DNA of 64,000 bases from Actinostola sp. cb2023 (GCA_033675265.1 JAUJYZ010001579.1:1-64000); one strand, 5' to 3'; counted from the stretch's first letter, positions 1 through 10,789 are shown. Notes: generated by a model not told the origin, from the letters alone. Program-made: numbers and translations.

Positions 1-167
1 TAAAGATGAAATAGATGAAGTAGATGTAGAAAGTCAAGTACTGAGGTGCATTGAAAGCGATAGTCTATTTAGGCATCAGTTGGCGTGTAATTTGGTTTTT
101 CGCTTCTGTAAAAAAAATCAGAAAACTTAAAAATAAAAGTCAGAAGACCCACCAAATGGAAACCAAA
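1..167. other. No feature recognised
   Basis: AT-rich sequence before the first foldback arm. No ORF, RNA or repeat boundary is supported. Confidence 0.4.
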
Positions 168-915
168 TGGGAGGTTTTTACGTGTGACGTAGTGGCCGTC
201 AAAGATCTACAAAATGTTCGAGCCTAACTTTCAAAGTCTGTTAGTTTTTCTTCAAGCAACTAGATGACATTTGTTTGTTTGTTTAGAAGTAACTTATATT
301 TGGTATATTTGACAGATATTTAGACTGCACCGATCTAAAATTGAAGTTTTGAGCAAGTAAAATGACGGTTTGACGGCCACTCGCGACAGATTTTGACGTC
401 AGAAAAAGATTCCATAAAACCTCCCATATGATTTTGAGCTACATTATGGATCATTTGGTCGAAGAATTTATCAGTTTAGTTTTCAATTCGTTTGAGTTTT
501 GAATTCAGTTGATTAATTGACAAGTTCCAGCCGACTGTTTGAATGTCTGAGTACCCGGCGCAGTAAGAAGGTCACTGAATTTAAAAAACAAAGCAATTTT
601 GAGTCAGTCGCTCAACTCTTCTTTATATTGACACAGTGAAGCGTGCGTATAAAATAATGGGAGGTTTTATGGAATCTTTTTTCTGACGTCAAAATCTGTC
701 GCGAGTGGCCGTCAAACCGTCATTTTACTTGCTCAAAACTCCAATTTTAGATCGGTGAAGTCTAAATATCTGTCAAATATACCAAATATAAGTTACTTAT
801 AAACAAACAAACAAATGTCATCTAGTTGCTTGAAGAAAAACTAACAGACTTTGAAAGTTTGGCTCGAACATTTTGTAGATCTTGACGGCCACTACGTCAC
901 ACGTAAAACCTCCCA
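168..915. mobile_element. Foldback element or two MITE copies in inverted orientation
   Basis: Two arms of about 259 bp (168-426 and 658-915) are reverse complements with few differences, separated by 231 bp. Each arm also begins with TGGGAGGTTTT and ends with its complement AAAACCTCCCA, so each arm resembles a complete short MITE with about 11-bp terminal repeats. The block is either one long-TIR element or two insertions of one MITE head to head. No coding capacity is seen. Confidence 0.75.
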
Positions 916-1292
916 TAAGCTCAGTGAATCTATTTTAAAATTAAACATCAAAACTTGAATGAAGGTGTCATGTTTTATTAATATATTTCAAATCGGCAGA
1001 TTCACAAAGATATTCACAATCCATTTTTAAGTCATTTTAGGTAACAGAAAAGACACAACAAATGACAACAAATACGCTTACTTTCACCAATCTTATTTGT
1101 AATTTGATTCACTCGTCTTGTCGCTCATGCAGTTTCAGCGAATTTGTTTTTGAATAGCCTTGTCAGTCTTCAAACTCCACAACGATAATTACAAGATACC
1201 ACTAAAACCACATCCAAGAATAAATTGAATTCACTTTCTGACGAAATAGTTTAGACGAAAATCTTCGGGCGGCTAATTTGCATCCACCACAG
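916..1292. other. Intergenic, nothing recognised
   Basis: AT-rich DNA between two foldback blocks. No convincing ORF. The last bases (CCACAGG) adjoin the GTAGCCCA edge of the next palindrome. Confidence 0.4.
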
Positions 1293-1785
1293 GTAGCCCA
1301 AACGTAGAATCAGTGGACCGTGACGTCATTGAATATTCGTTTTGACCGTTGGATTTTCGAATGGTCTCAGGAATGAGCTCTTAGAAAGACTTCAAAGGAT
1401 ATGAGATTCTCAAACATGTCTTCATATCAGTAGTGTGATAATTAAAGAACACTTTGGTGTAGAAATCTGAGCAAGAAATTGTGTTTTTGAGTGGGTTTGA
1501 GCGATTCAAAAATTTCACCCGTTTCTAGCTTACATATAATTATATGTATGCTAGAAACGGGTGAAATTTTCGAAACGTTCAAAACCACTCAAAAACACAA
1601 TTTCTTGCTCAGATTTCTACACCAAAGTGTTCTTTAATTATCACACTACTGATATGAAGACATGTTTGAGAATCTCATATCCTTTGAAGTCTTTCTAAGA
1701 GCTCATTCCTGAGACCATTCGAAAATCCAACGGTCAAACGAATATTCAATGACGTCACGGTCCACTGATTCTACGTTTGGGCTAC
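1293..1785. repeat. Near-perfect 493-bp palindrome
   Basis: The left arm begins GTAGCCCAAACG and the right arm ends CGTTTGGGCTAC; they meet in an AT-rich centre (ACATATAATTATATGT) near 1538. The arms are about 245 bp and match almost throughout. The outer edge carries the GGGCTNCC box that recurs elsewhere in the window. A recent foldback or MITE-type element is the simplest reading. Confidence 0.8.
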
Positions 1786-3377
1786 GAACCACTACTAGCT
1801 TTGGATGCCTTTAGAAGCACAATCGTCACCACTATCACTTTCAAGTGATTCTGTTGTACCGAATGACTCATATACTGCTCTCACTATCACTAGACGATTC
1901 GTAGTTTAGTTCACTTGAAGAATCTCTTTGTCGCTATCAGATGCCATCTTTATTTTACCTGCCATCTCATCAAAATTCAAAAAAAACGTCATACCGGAAA
2001 CGTTCTCTGATTGGTCAAACTTCGCGGGAAAGCTGTTCTAAAAATAACCACACTTGTGAAAATTAAACGCTGTGACACTATCCAATACCGTATGGACGCT
2101 CCTACTTATGGGCTCCTGCCGCCACGAAATATCAATATATCAATATATCAGGTGCATTATGGGTAATTAAATAATACTATTTTGAGTTTCCGGCTCCCCT
2201 CCCTTCGGCCAACTGCATACAGGTCGCTATTGCTCAAATCGTTCTTGAAACCGGTCAGCCGCGTATTCTAGGTTTTTACGTGAAAAAGCTAAAATCCAAA
2301 CTATTCTCCTCACAAAACTGTTTGTTGAATATCTTTGTTTATGTCGTTATAAGAAAAGTCTTACCAAAATAAGTTTGTAATTTAGATGTTTCGTTTTCGA
2401 TTTATTGCGAGTCAAGTTATGTCACACAATACTGTCACGCACATCGAATGTCCGCCAAAATTCAAACTTTGTATTCTATAAATTGTACTTTCTGTATTCT
2501 TGTTGCATCCAACTTTTCGTATTCTACATACAAGTTTTCGTATTTGACATGCAACTTTTCGTATTCTACTGTACATGCTACTTTTGCTATTCGGAATCCT
2601 TTTCGATTTGACATGCAAGTTTTCGTATTCTACATCCAACCGCAATCCAATAGACGATCGATCGTGGGCTCATTTGTCATCTTCCCCATCCCCCATGATA
2701 TGCTACCCCAGCGGCTTAGGCTGAGTAGCGACAGTCTACCCCTAGACAGGCCGTATGTTTACTCGATCGCACGTGCTTGAATCTCATTATTTGCCTTCAA
2801 ATGACGGGTAGCTGCCCTCCATGTGCTACCAAGCAGAGACTATACTATTGAAAAGGTGCAAACGGGCAATATCTCAGCCGCTATTTAACCGATTGCTCTC
2901 AAATTTGGCATGTAAGCTTCTTTATTGATGTTCTTTCGAAATCGGGGATCGAAAGTTGATAAAGCGAAAATTATTGTTTTCGTGACGTCACACTCACGAG
3001 ACCGGAAATGACGTCTAATGAAATCAAGCAATAAGAGTGGATCTCTGACAGGAATTAATTAAAACTAAATTCGAGGTTTAGTTCTATCACAGCTACAGAA
3101 ACCCTTATTAGGAGCTAGAGAATACTAAACGGCCAAATTACAAAGTATGAACAATCAGTTTAATGTCTAATTCCCGGTCTAATTATCCAAACGTCGCCAT
3201 TCCTCAGCTGAAGTTCCAAGAAAAGTGCAACTCTAGAGTCTGTAGTAGACCTTATATAGACCCTATTAGACTGACCTTATATCAACGGACCAATCAGAGT
3301 GAATCTCCGACAGCCTTGAAGTTCCAGGAACTAATTAAAACTAAATTCGAGGAATCAAGTCTGGTTTAGTTCTATCA
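1786..3377. other. Intergenic region with short dispersed repeats
   Basis: No supported gene. 2128-2175 holds a tandem ATATCA motif followed by GGTGCATTATGGGTAATT; a close copy lies near 56090. 2500-2640 repeats CTTTTCGTATTCTACAT-like words. The block around 3026-3095 is partly duplicated at 3290-3377 (shared AATTAAAACTAAATTCGAGG). GTTCTATCA at 3369-3377 is the left target duplication of the next element. Confidence 0.5.
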
Positions 3378-4139
3378 TAGACTCTTCCACAGTCCCCGCT
3401 CGGCCGTTGCACTCTCTCGCATAGGGACTGTAATGGTTCAATGGTAGCGTTATTCTGATTGGCTGGTAGATCTGATCTACTTATCAAGGTTCTTATTGGT
3501 TGATTAGGACGACCGTTGGTTTTGGTACCGCCAAGACGTCACGTACGGATTTATACACGGCGACTCGACGGCGATTTGGGTAGAATTATGTTGGATTATC
3601 GCGAATTTCTCGCTTGCATCGAGACAAATTAGGTATGGATGGAGAGCAAATTTATCGATCTAGCCGTCTTTGGGGATGATAGGTCTTCGGATGAATTTTC
3701 TACGGAGATAAAAGCATTTGAGTGAGCGACACTCGATCGCCATGGAGCTTATTTTAATTTCCTGCCTTGTCATTTTTCTTACGGGGAGTCGGGGACGGGT
3801 CAGATGGCTAAAAATTCCACTAAATGACTCGTAAAAAGACCACAAAATAAGTGTAAATAAAGGTGACTTTATTTATGTATATATTTGTTATATTTTAGTT
3901 ACTTATTTTATCAGTTGTTGGTTCGTGTTGATGTCTCATACCGTAATATAAATGCATGTCTGTTTTGGGCTGCCTGTGGAAACCTCAACCGTGTTGATCG
4001 TCGTTGGGATCCCTGTTTTTCGTTTCGCAAGGCATCATGGGTCCAAGATTCTTGGACCCAGAATCCCTTTCGGCATTGTACCATTACAGTCCCTATGCGA
4101 GAGAGTGCAACGGCCGAGCGGGGACTGTGGAAGAGTCTA
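3378..4139. mobile_element. Mutator-like (MULE-type) MITE with 9-bp TSD
   Basis: The ends are inverted repeats of about 62 bp, starting TAGACTCTTCCACAGTCCCC on the left and ending with its complement on the right; one mismatch precedes further partial pairing. The copy is flanked by an exact 9-bp direct repeat GTTCTATCA (3369-3377 and 4140-4148). A 9-bp target duplication with long terminal repeats is typical of Mutator-like elements; the class call is inference because no transposase is present. It sits immediately upstream of the kinase ORF, so it probably forms part of that gene's promoter or 5' UTR. Confidence 0.8.
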
Positions 4140-4184
4140 GTTCTATCACAGTTTTCTCTCCATTTGTCATTCTATTGCTTGAAG

Positions 4185-5162
4185 ATGACTTTCAAGATCG
4201 GGAAACGTAGTTTTCTAACTGAGAAGAAGCTTGGTCAAGGTGCCTTTGGAACGGTATACAAGGTACGAGAACGCTTAGGAAGTGGCGGATCAGGCATCTA
4301 TGCCCTCAAGGAAATATACGTGACAAGAGATGGTGACTTCCAAAGCGTCCTTAGAGAAATAGACACATTGAAGCAATGTGCGAGCCATGAAAACATTATC
4401 TCAATTTTCGACGTTGGTTTTGTTGCCGGACACTCGCAGGTTCTCATTCTCATGGAGTATTGTGAAGGCGGAAATCTCAACAGCCGTTTAGCACAGACCG
4501 GCATCTACAGTAACCAGAAGGACCGTACGCGTGATCTCCAATGGATGAGTGAATTAGCCGACGCTGTAAGCTTCCTACACTCCAAAGACATCGTTCATCG
4601 CGACCTGAAGCCTGAAAATGTTCTTCTAACATCCTCTGATTCCATCAAGTTGGGCGACTTTGGCCTCGCTAGAGAGTACACAGCTTTGAAACAACAAGCC
4701 CGCCGCGGCATTGCCTCAGCCGACCAAACGCTTGTGTCCTACATGACTGATTATTACATGGGCTATGGCGTCGGCACGCCTTTCTGGTTTGCACCCGAAG
4801 TTCATAAAGGTCGCTACAATGAAAAAGCAGATGTTTTCTCTCTTGGTGCAATCTTCTTCACCATTCATACACGTGAATGTAAGCGGATCAACAACGGTGA
4901 AAAATATTTTGGTGCGTTCGTCCAAGTGAACGGCCAAACGTATGGTATTGGCGATGCAGTGTCGAAGAAGTTACGATACGAGCTACCGTTGCATGAAATG
5001 CCAAGATCGGGAAGAGAGCTGATCATTAACATGCTGAGTTATGATCCAAGTGAGAGGCCCAGCGCAAGGAAGGTCTACGAAGATTTAGAAGAGATCCGCC
5101 ATAGCACAATAACACTGAGTAGGCCATCGCAAAATACCGGCTCTTCCTGGTGTTATTGTTGA
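4185..5162 (+). CDS. Intronless STK35/PDIK1L-like Ser/Thr kinase
   Basis: This is a 325-residue single-exon protein kinase. The glycine loop (LGQGAFGTVYKV) lies near residue 18, followed by the ALKEI lysine, an LREI helix-C glutamate, the catalytic loop VHRDLKPENVLL, DFGLA and the APE-type FAPEVH. All catalytic residues are present. Sequence after APE (KADVFSLGAIFF, then a Y-GAFVQ-G-GDAV stretch) resembles the STK35/PDIK1L (CLIK1) branch, which in vertebrates is nuclear and actin-associated; that assignment comes from remembered family features, not a search. The frame is open upstream to 3885, but the earlier part runs through the MITE, so ATG 4185 is chosen. The protein ends in CYC, which could be a prenylation-like signal. 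An intronless gene next to mobile DNA may be a retrocopy or one member of an expanded family. Confidence 0.88.
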   Translation: MTFKIGKRSFLTEKKLGQGAFGTVYKVRERLGSGGSGIYALKEIYVTRDGDFQSVLREIDTLKQCASHENIISIFDVGFVAGHSQVLILMEYCEGGNLNSRLAQTGIYSNQKDRTRDLQWMSELADAVSFLHSKDIVHRDLKPENVLLTSSDSIKLGDFGLAREYTALKQQARRGIASADQTLVSYMTDYYMGYGVGTPFWFAPEVHKGRYNEKADVFSLGAIFFTIHTRECKRINNGEKYFGAFVQVNGQTYGIGDAVSKKLRYELPLHEMPRSGRELIINMLSYDPSERPSARKVYEDLEEIRHSTITLSRPSQNTGSSWCYC

Positions 5163-5893
5163 ACTATTGTTCTCCTTGGTATCCATGTAACCAAATACTA
5201 ACGAGAATTTCGAGAGAATTGACTTAAATAGAGCAGGATTCTGCACATTTATTCTTTTTTGTTAAAACTTAATGAGAACTTTTGCATTCCAAGTTTCAAA
5301 TAGAACTGTTAATAGTGTAGGGGACTGATCCTCAAAGAGAATCCTTCAATCAAGAGCAATCAGTTAAGAACAGACTGCTATGGTCATGCAAAACATAGGG
5401 ACCCAATGGTGAACTCGTGGATATAAGTTAGTTAGATGTAAATTAGAATGTTTATAAAAGCCATGTTCATTTGATTAATGATAATATTTATTCTCCCCTA
5501 TATATGCTGTACAGGTATGTGCCGCGGGATAGGGTATGGTTTTTGAGCTCCCAGGTCTGGGGTAGGGTATCATTTTTTGCCTTTTTAGTCTGAGATAGGG
5601 TATTAATGTTTTGGTCTGGTATAGGGTATGGTTTCCGCAATAACGCCATTATCACATCGGAAAAGATTTGCCTACAAATTGGAACATTTGGTCTTTTCGG
5701 TCCTAGCCCCTGCGAATCACTTCGAATTCTTATTCTTCTTTTTTTCCTGTTAGTTTCTGATTGTTTTTCACTTCGGTATATTAATATTATACATATAATA
5801 TGCAATATGTACTTCAGTTTAATTTATGTAACCACAATATACCATGGTCTACATTACTATATAGCACCATGTTCTGCATATTATCACACTCAC
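5163..5893. other. Kinase 3' flank and GGGTATGG-type repeat
   Basis: No canonical polyadenylation cluster is obvious. 5515-5640 contains repeated ATAGGGTATGG/GGGTAGGGTATC words after a GTGCCGCGGG box. A related box occurs in inverted orientation near 11040, so these may be the outer ends of the KDZ transposon between them. The minus-strand ORF here (5488-5805) is treated as repeat-derived. Confidence 0.45.
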
Positions 5894-6073
5894 ATGGTCT
5901 ACATGGCTAGCACCAGCTGTTTCATTGTAATTGTTGACAAAATTGTCAACATCATCTTGGTCAGCAAAGAAACCATTTTGATGATGTTTTGGCATTCCAA
6001 CTCCTTCTCCTTGTGCTTTCTTCCTTGACAACCCAAAGCATGCATCCATGCTTTCAATAAGCACTCCTTCTGT
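5894..6073 (-). CDS. KDZ transposase exon (DACFGLSRKK core)
   Basis: Sixty codons in phase 0 at both ends. The acceptor ends in AAATTGAAG and the donor is CAT|GTGAGT. The exon encodes MDACFGLSRKKAQG, then MPKHHQNGFF and DQDDVDNFVNNY. This motif order (an LDA/MDA-C-F-L-RKK block followed by a D-VD-FV helix) is characteristic of KDZ transposases in cnidarians, where the first acidic residue belongs to the RNase-H-like core. It joins in phase to the CPTCPK exon at 6225-6309. The open frame continues a little past the donor, but the extra residues look intronic. Confidence 0.7.
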
Positions 6074-6224
6074 CTTCAATTTAATAATAAATATAATTAA
6101 TACAGCAATGTTGATGATAGTACATGTTAGCTTTTGCTGATGTGGCACTCTAATTAAAAGTGAATGAATATGCATAACAACAGAATTGGATCAACTGTTG
6201 TTACAAATAATTATTGCAACAAAC

Positions 6225-6309
6225 CTTTGGGCAAGTAGGGCATTCTGTTCCATTGAATAACTCAGGACAGTCCTTTAATAGCATATATCTTAACTGGTGC
6301 TTGAAAAAT
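6225..6309 (-). CDS. KDZ transposase exon (CPTCPK block)
   Basis: 85 nt, entering with one base of a split codon and leaving in phase 0. The acceptor is TTTTATTCAG and the donor AAG|GTTTGT. It encodes FFKHQLRYMLLKDCPELF followed by CPTCPK. A Cys-Pro-x-Cys-Pro motif just before the core block is usual in KDZ proteins. The upstream exon at 7873-8093 ends in phase 0, so at least one exon between them is missing or unrecognised. Confidence 0.65.
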
Positions 6310-6944
6310 CTGAATAAAAGAATTTGTAACAATACATTTATTGTAAAAATTAAAGGAACTGATGCCAGTGTTTTTTTATCTTCATAGTTACAATGCACGA
6401 TCTAGATTGCCTGTTTTGTTGGCAAACAACAGCGTAAACAACAGCATACTAGCGATCAGCGTACATTTAGCTCTTCCGTGACAACCACATGATTATTATG
6501 ACGTCAGACAAAAGCGCTTTCTGATTGGTTTAGGCCGTGGTCTACATTACATTACTTTACATTACATTACATTTTGGTGGTCAATTTGAGTTTTTTTTCT
6601 GCATACAAGAAATGTTCATGCTTCAGCACCATATTGCTGCCGCCTCGTCAGCCTCGCATCTTTGCTCGGCTGACTCGTTGGCAATAAATACATTAAAATA
6701 TGATTGTACATGTATAACTCTGTGCATGTAACTATATACAATGTACATGCAGTACCAAATTAAGTAATAATGCACCTATATTCTTCAAAGCATCCAGAGT
6801 TCAGTATCGAATATATAGAAGACACCTGAATTTAAAATGAAGTCAACTTAGGGCTTCAATACACACGTACATGACCCAAGAGAAAAACTAAGAGTTGGTC
6901 TCCCTCAGGGAATCTAAGGAATAAAATGCTTGGTTTATAAACTA

Positions 6945-7380
6945 CAGTCAAACCTCTACTAATGGCCATCTCCCCACAACGGTCACCTCTCCGTAACGGC
7001 CAGGGTTTTTTGTCCCGGCCACCAGCAAACCCATACATTTATTCATTTTTAAAACCTCCACACAACGGCCACCTCTACACAACCACGGGCACCTCTACAC
7101 AATGGCCACCTCTACACAACGGCCACCTCTACACAACGGCCACCTCTACATTTGTAACGGCCACCTCTACACAACGGCCACCTCTACACAACGACCACCT
7201 CTACACAACGGCCACCTCTACACAATGGCCACCTCTACACAATGGCCACCTCTACACAATGACCACCTCTACACAACGACTACCTCTACATTTGTAACGG
7301 CCACCTCTACACAACGGCCACCTCTACACAACAGCCACAAAATATTGTCCTGAGGTGGCCGTTGTGGAGAGATTCGACTG
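6945..7380. mobile_element. Pogo/Tigger-like MITE with internal minisatellite
   Basis: The left end CAGTCAAACCTCTACTAATGG and the right-end complement CAGTCGAATCTCTCCACAAC form imperfect terminal repeats, with TA on both sides (6943-6944, 7381-7382). CAGT-RAACCTC ends with TA duplication are typical of pogo/Tigger-derived MITEs. The interior is almost entirely a 17-bp tandem repeat (ACAACGGCCACCTCTAC) at about 7066-7335, in places with an inserted ATTTGTA. It lies in an intron-position gap of the KDZ copy. Confidence 0.75.
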
Positions 7381-7385
7381 TATAG

Positions 7386-7421
7386 GGAGAGAGAGAGAGA
7401 GAGAGGGGGGGGGGGGGGGGT
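7386..7421. repeat. (GA)n/(G)n microsatellite
   Basis: A short GA-dinucleotide run is followed by about 18 G residues. Confidence 0.9.
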
Positions 7422-7872
7422 ATAAAAGGAATAATAATAAATTTAAATAAGAATTTATTTATTCACGTAAAACACAAAAGAGCTTACAATAAAACTGGTT
7501 AGAACGAGTACGTGCTAAAAAATCTAAAAAGGGAAACAAAAAGGAAAGAAAGGAAAGCAACAAAAATGTAGAGAAAGATAGACGAGAAACATAATAAAAA
7601 AAGAAGAAAATGAAAGCTTTGAGTAAATTTCCTCTCATGTACTGTACAATACATGCACTTTGTCAGTGTAGTCGGCATTGTGCTACATGTATATAGACAA
7701 GATCAACAGAAAAACAAGAAGGCAATTAACAGTTAGGGAAGTAAATAGGTCCCAAAATTGCACATGGTTTTAAACCAGTCATAAAACACTCATGCTCATT
7801 TATTAAACAGTACGAAGATATATTAGATGTACATGTACACAAACAAACATTAATGTTTCATAATTATCTTAC

Positions 7873-8093
7873 CAATTTAGGCTGTAAAAATGGACGCATA
7901 ATATCAAGGGTCTCAGAAAATTCTTTAAGAGACACTTTGCAGTGAATAAAGAGCTGCTTTGCGAAGTCCATAAGGCGGCAATCAAAGGCACATGATGGTC
8001 TTTCTGGTGAACCAGGCCAGAGGTTTAGCCTGACCAATGTCTCTGCTGCACTTTCACACTGACAAAATGTCACAAACTTATAATGATGATTCC
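7873..8093 (-). CDS. KDZ transposase exon (LVRLNLWP block)
   Basis: 221 nt. The acceptor is TTTTTACAG and the donor TTG|GTAAGA. After two bases of a split codon it encodes HHYKFVTFCQCESAAETLVR, then LNLWPGSPERPSCAF and a helix ending SLKEFSETLD. The C-x-C-x(5-8)-LVR-GLWP-SP-P-AF pattern is one of the clearest signatures of KDZ transposase N-terminal regions. Entry phase does not match the exon at 10493-10669, so one exon is probably missing between them. Confidence 0.72.
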
Positions 8094-8537
8094 CTGTAAA
8101 AAGACAATAAACAATTAACCCTTAACTCATCAATCAGTCAGGTTTTTGTAGTACTTGTCTTATGTGGGTGAATATATTTCTTTGGGCGAATAACTTGAGA
8201 ATAAATAAAATGACGAGAAGTGTATACATATTTTTATGACAAATACCTATGTGGGTCATTTAAAATTTTTTTAAAGTATCTTATATTTATTAATGTTTTT
8301 TGTTTTATATAATTTTGTTACATTTTTGTTCACGTTCACTTCTATATTAAGCCCCCCCCCCTAATTAAGCCCCTCCCTCGTTTAAGCACCCCCCTTGACC
8401 ACAAAATTTGAAATAAGTGCCCAGGGTGCATAATCGAGGAAATACAGTATTATAATAATTATTATTTCTATTTAGGTAACGGTTTGTATCCCTCATTTTA
8501 AATAAAGTTATTATTATTATTATTATTATCATTTATA
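8094..8537. other. Intron-like AT-rich DNA
   Basis: Contains C-rich runs near 8350 and a TTA/ATT trinucleotide run near 8505-8530. No coding signal. Confidence 0.5.
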
Positions 8538-8690
8538 GTCAGACAAATTTGCATATTGAGATTTCAAACCTCTATAACTCATAAACACAAAGTTCTAATC
8601 ACAAAATACTGAACCCACCAACTATTCAGCTTATACAATGTATTGAATATATTTTTACAACAATCTCACAGGGGTTATATAGGCACTCTT
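8538..8690 (+). repeat. Dispersed repeat, shared with 22.8-23.2 kb
   Basis: The stretch around CAAATTTGCATATTGAGATT and CACAAAATACTGAACC reappears near 23040-23190 in the same orientation, and its end reappears inverted near 22830-22900. It is one terminus of the element annotated at 22827-23190. Confidence 0.7.
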
Positions 8691-8774
8691 ATTTATGTCA
8701 TACAAGGCTCAATATGTCACTTTTTGAGCTGACTAAACATATTATTACCTACATGTGTATGTGTAAGTGAAATA

Positions 8775-9193
8775 CAGTCAAACCTGTATTAAGCAGACCT
8801 GTATTAAGCAGTCACCATCTATTTAAGCGGTCAGTTATAAAACTTCCAAAATGTTCTCCTTAAGCGGACGCGGCCACCCTTTGAAGGCCCCAATGAGGCA
8901 TTTTTATTGTCTCTAACCTGTATTTTAAAATGGTCACCTCGTAAACACGAAACATTATTAAACACGTACTGCCCACAATTTCTTTTCACAACTCCTTCAA
9001 ATACAATTCAGTATCATTCAGAAAATTATTTTGTTTCAGCAAATCTCCTAACTATGTGTGGCCATGTTGTCTTGCACTGCATTATTATCGCATATTTTGT
9101 GTATTTTCTAAAAACCTGCATTAAGCGGTCAAGCTGTATTAAGCGGTCAGTAGGCCATTCCCCAAGGGTGACTGCTTAATACAGGTTTGACTG
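8775..9193. mobile_element. Pogo/Tigger-like MITE, 419 bp
   Basis: Terminal repeats CAGTCAAACCTGTATTAAGC (left) and its complement (right) are flanked by TA (8773-8774 and 9194-9195). The subterminal word TTAAGCGGTCA recurs on both sides. No transposase ORF; the 90-residue ORF inside (8907-9179) is incidental. Confidence 0.85.
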
Positions 9194-9780
9194 TATACCC
9201 AAGCCTGGGTCATGTATACACATTCATTCTACATTATTTCAGCAATTTATGTTACATATGTTTGGGCTTCCTGTGCTTCAAATTGGCGATACAGTACATG
9301 TAGCTTCCTGACGAGTGATGAAACATGAATTTTATTTCGCTTGATAATTTACACATCTTCCTTTTCATCACATTTAATCAAAAGCCAGTCTTGAATTATT
9401 ATTAGTACGTACAACACTGAAGAATAGGGAGAAGATTTATGCACAGTAGTATTTTAATCGAACTTGAAACAGTCGATGTGAGGTAAGACTTAAAATAAAG
9501 AACTAATTTACCGTCATCGTAGAACGAACTTTGACGGCTTCTGCTCCATAAATTACCTTGAACATATAAGTTTTACGTGTACCGGTAGAGATGTGTAGAC
9601 CGATCACGACCAGCTATTCGTTTGTTTATCAGATCTAGCACCATTATCACGGCGAACTTTCATCATCTCCTGTACACGGCTGGTAGACAATCTCGCCGAG
9701 TATTCACTGTTTAACATGTCGAACTTTCACTTTCTTTTCCGAGTGTAAGTACAATGCAACCAAGGAGAAGTACATGTAAT

Positions 9781-10185
9781 AGACCCTATGCAATACTGGT
9801 AGAATCGTAAAATCTGATTTCCTTTGTTATTGGGAAGATATTACAGCAATATCTGGCCATCTCTTTGAAGAGAGGGTTTTCAATAATGAACATACCAAAT
9901 TTTAGGGCTGTACTATGCAATCTTGAAAAGTTATAGTGATTTGAAATTACATAGATTTGTACCAGAAACCGGACTTTGGCCCTAGATGCCTCGTTTCCAT
10001 GTATTTTGCACCTTTCAAACGCTTATTACTTGATGATGGTTTCATTTTTATTAATGCACTTTTGGGGGTAAATACTAAACTGTCGATGGTCTTTCAATCT
10101 ATTACTTTACCTTTACTTAACTCGTTATTCTTTCAGTTTTTGCAAATTTATGCAAAGTACAGAAATCGAGTATTGCATAGGGTCC
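9781..10185. mobile_element. Short TIR element, about 405 bp
   Basis: The left end AGACCCTATGCAATACT pairs with AGTATTGCATAGGGTC at the right. Flanking bases are TA-rich, and TA could be the target duplication. It sits inside the minus-strand KDZ copy and explains the 106-residue plus-strand ORF at 9957-10277. Confidence 0.7.
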
Positions 10186-10274
10186 ATTATATCGGATTCA
10201 TTACTAGTAAATATATCACTTTGAGCGGCCATGTTGTCGTTCTCACCACCGCTGATACACAGGCAGCCCACCAG

Positions 10275-10403
10275 TAAGGTTCAGTGCGCATGCGATTTAA
10301 TACTACGAATCTATCACCACCTTTTGTTATTAAAAATAACCGACAAACGTTAACAAAAGAAGGTGATAAATTCGGGATAAAATCGCATGCGCACTGAACC
10401 TTA
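10275..10403. mobile_element. Small MITE with 24-bp TIRs
   Basis: TAAGGTTCAGTGCGCATGCG at the left has its complement at the right end. The interior is 80 bp with weak inverted pairing (GGTGATAAATTC / GAATCTATCACC). It lies close to the finger exon of the KDZ copy. Confidence 0.8.
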
Positions 10404-10492
10404 TTCTTAAACTCTGAACTGGCTTATTATAGAATTTCCTTTAGGGACTGTGAGTGAACATATCAATGGTAAATAAAATAAAGCTAGCTTAC

Positions 10493-10669
10493 CGTCCACA
10501 ACTGAAGGATGTGAAAAATATTCCTTGTTTTGTGAAGACTTTTGCTGCATTCGAGGCAGAAAAATTGTCTGGGGCCACAATCGTTGCAACGAACAGTAGC
10601 TTCTGTTTGTTGGCAGTGCATGCAAATAGTACCAGGCAACAAACACGATTCCTCAACAGCCACATTGAG
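10493..10669 (-). CDS. KDZ transposase exon (CxC-type zinc finger)
   Basis: 59 codons, ending ...LQLWT before the donor ACG|GTAAGC. The start at 10669 uses the acceptor GTGCTCCAG; an earlier start within the same frame is possible. It encodes a cysteine-rich module, C-x2-C-x7-C-x2-C (CMHCQQ, RCNDC) followed by FFCLECSKSLH and a late His. This fits the CxC zinc-chelating domains that precede the core of KDZ transposases. Known role: DNA binding by the transposase; here it is a remnant. Confidence 0.6.
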
Positions 10670-10737
10670 CTGGAGCACTACGACTACGAACACTTCCCAC
10701 GTTCAAATTTAGAGGTATCAGTTAATATTTCGACTAC

Positions 10738-10789
10738 CTTTACGATCAATAAACTTAGCTTTGAGTGTTACTGGCTTGAATCGCTTCAT
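10738..10789 (-). CDS. Possible first exon of the KDZ transposase
   Basis: ATG at 10789-10787 opens a 17-codon piece (MKRFKPVTLKAKF...) that ends at a possible donor AAAG|GTAGTC. Its only support is position, basic composition and the splice-like end. The intron to the finger exon would be short. Confidence 0.3.

Larger units (their letters stand above)
5894..10789 (-). mobile_element. KDZ-superfamily transposon, decayed, minus strand
   Basis: Five separate coding blocks on the minus strand match parts of Kyakuja-Dileera-Zisupton transposases in the expected order: a short N-terminal piece, a cysteine-rich CxC-type finger, the LVRLNLWP block, a CPTCP block and the DACFGLSRKK core. Splice signals are present at most block ends. 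Phases agree between the last two exons but not between the earlier ones, so exons are missing or lost. Nothing of the downstream RNase-H-like catalytic half is seen below 5894. Several smaller MITEs sit in the introns. Inverted GTGCCGCGG-containing repeats near 5520 and 11045 could be its ends. Probably non-autonomous or dead. Confidence 0.65.

Noticed and set aside
3885..4184. N-terminal 100-residue extension of the kinase ORF
   Set aside because: The extension runs through the Mutator-like MITE; the kinase domain starts just after ATG 4185.
5488..5805. Minus-strand ORF with repeated TLSQT-like words
   Set aside because: The repetition follows the GGGTATGG-type DNA repeat, so it is probably non-coding.
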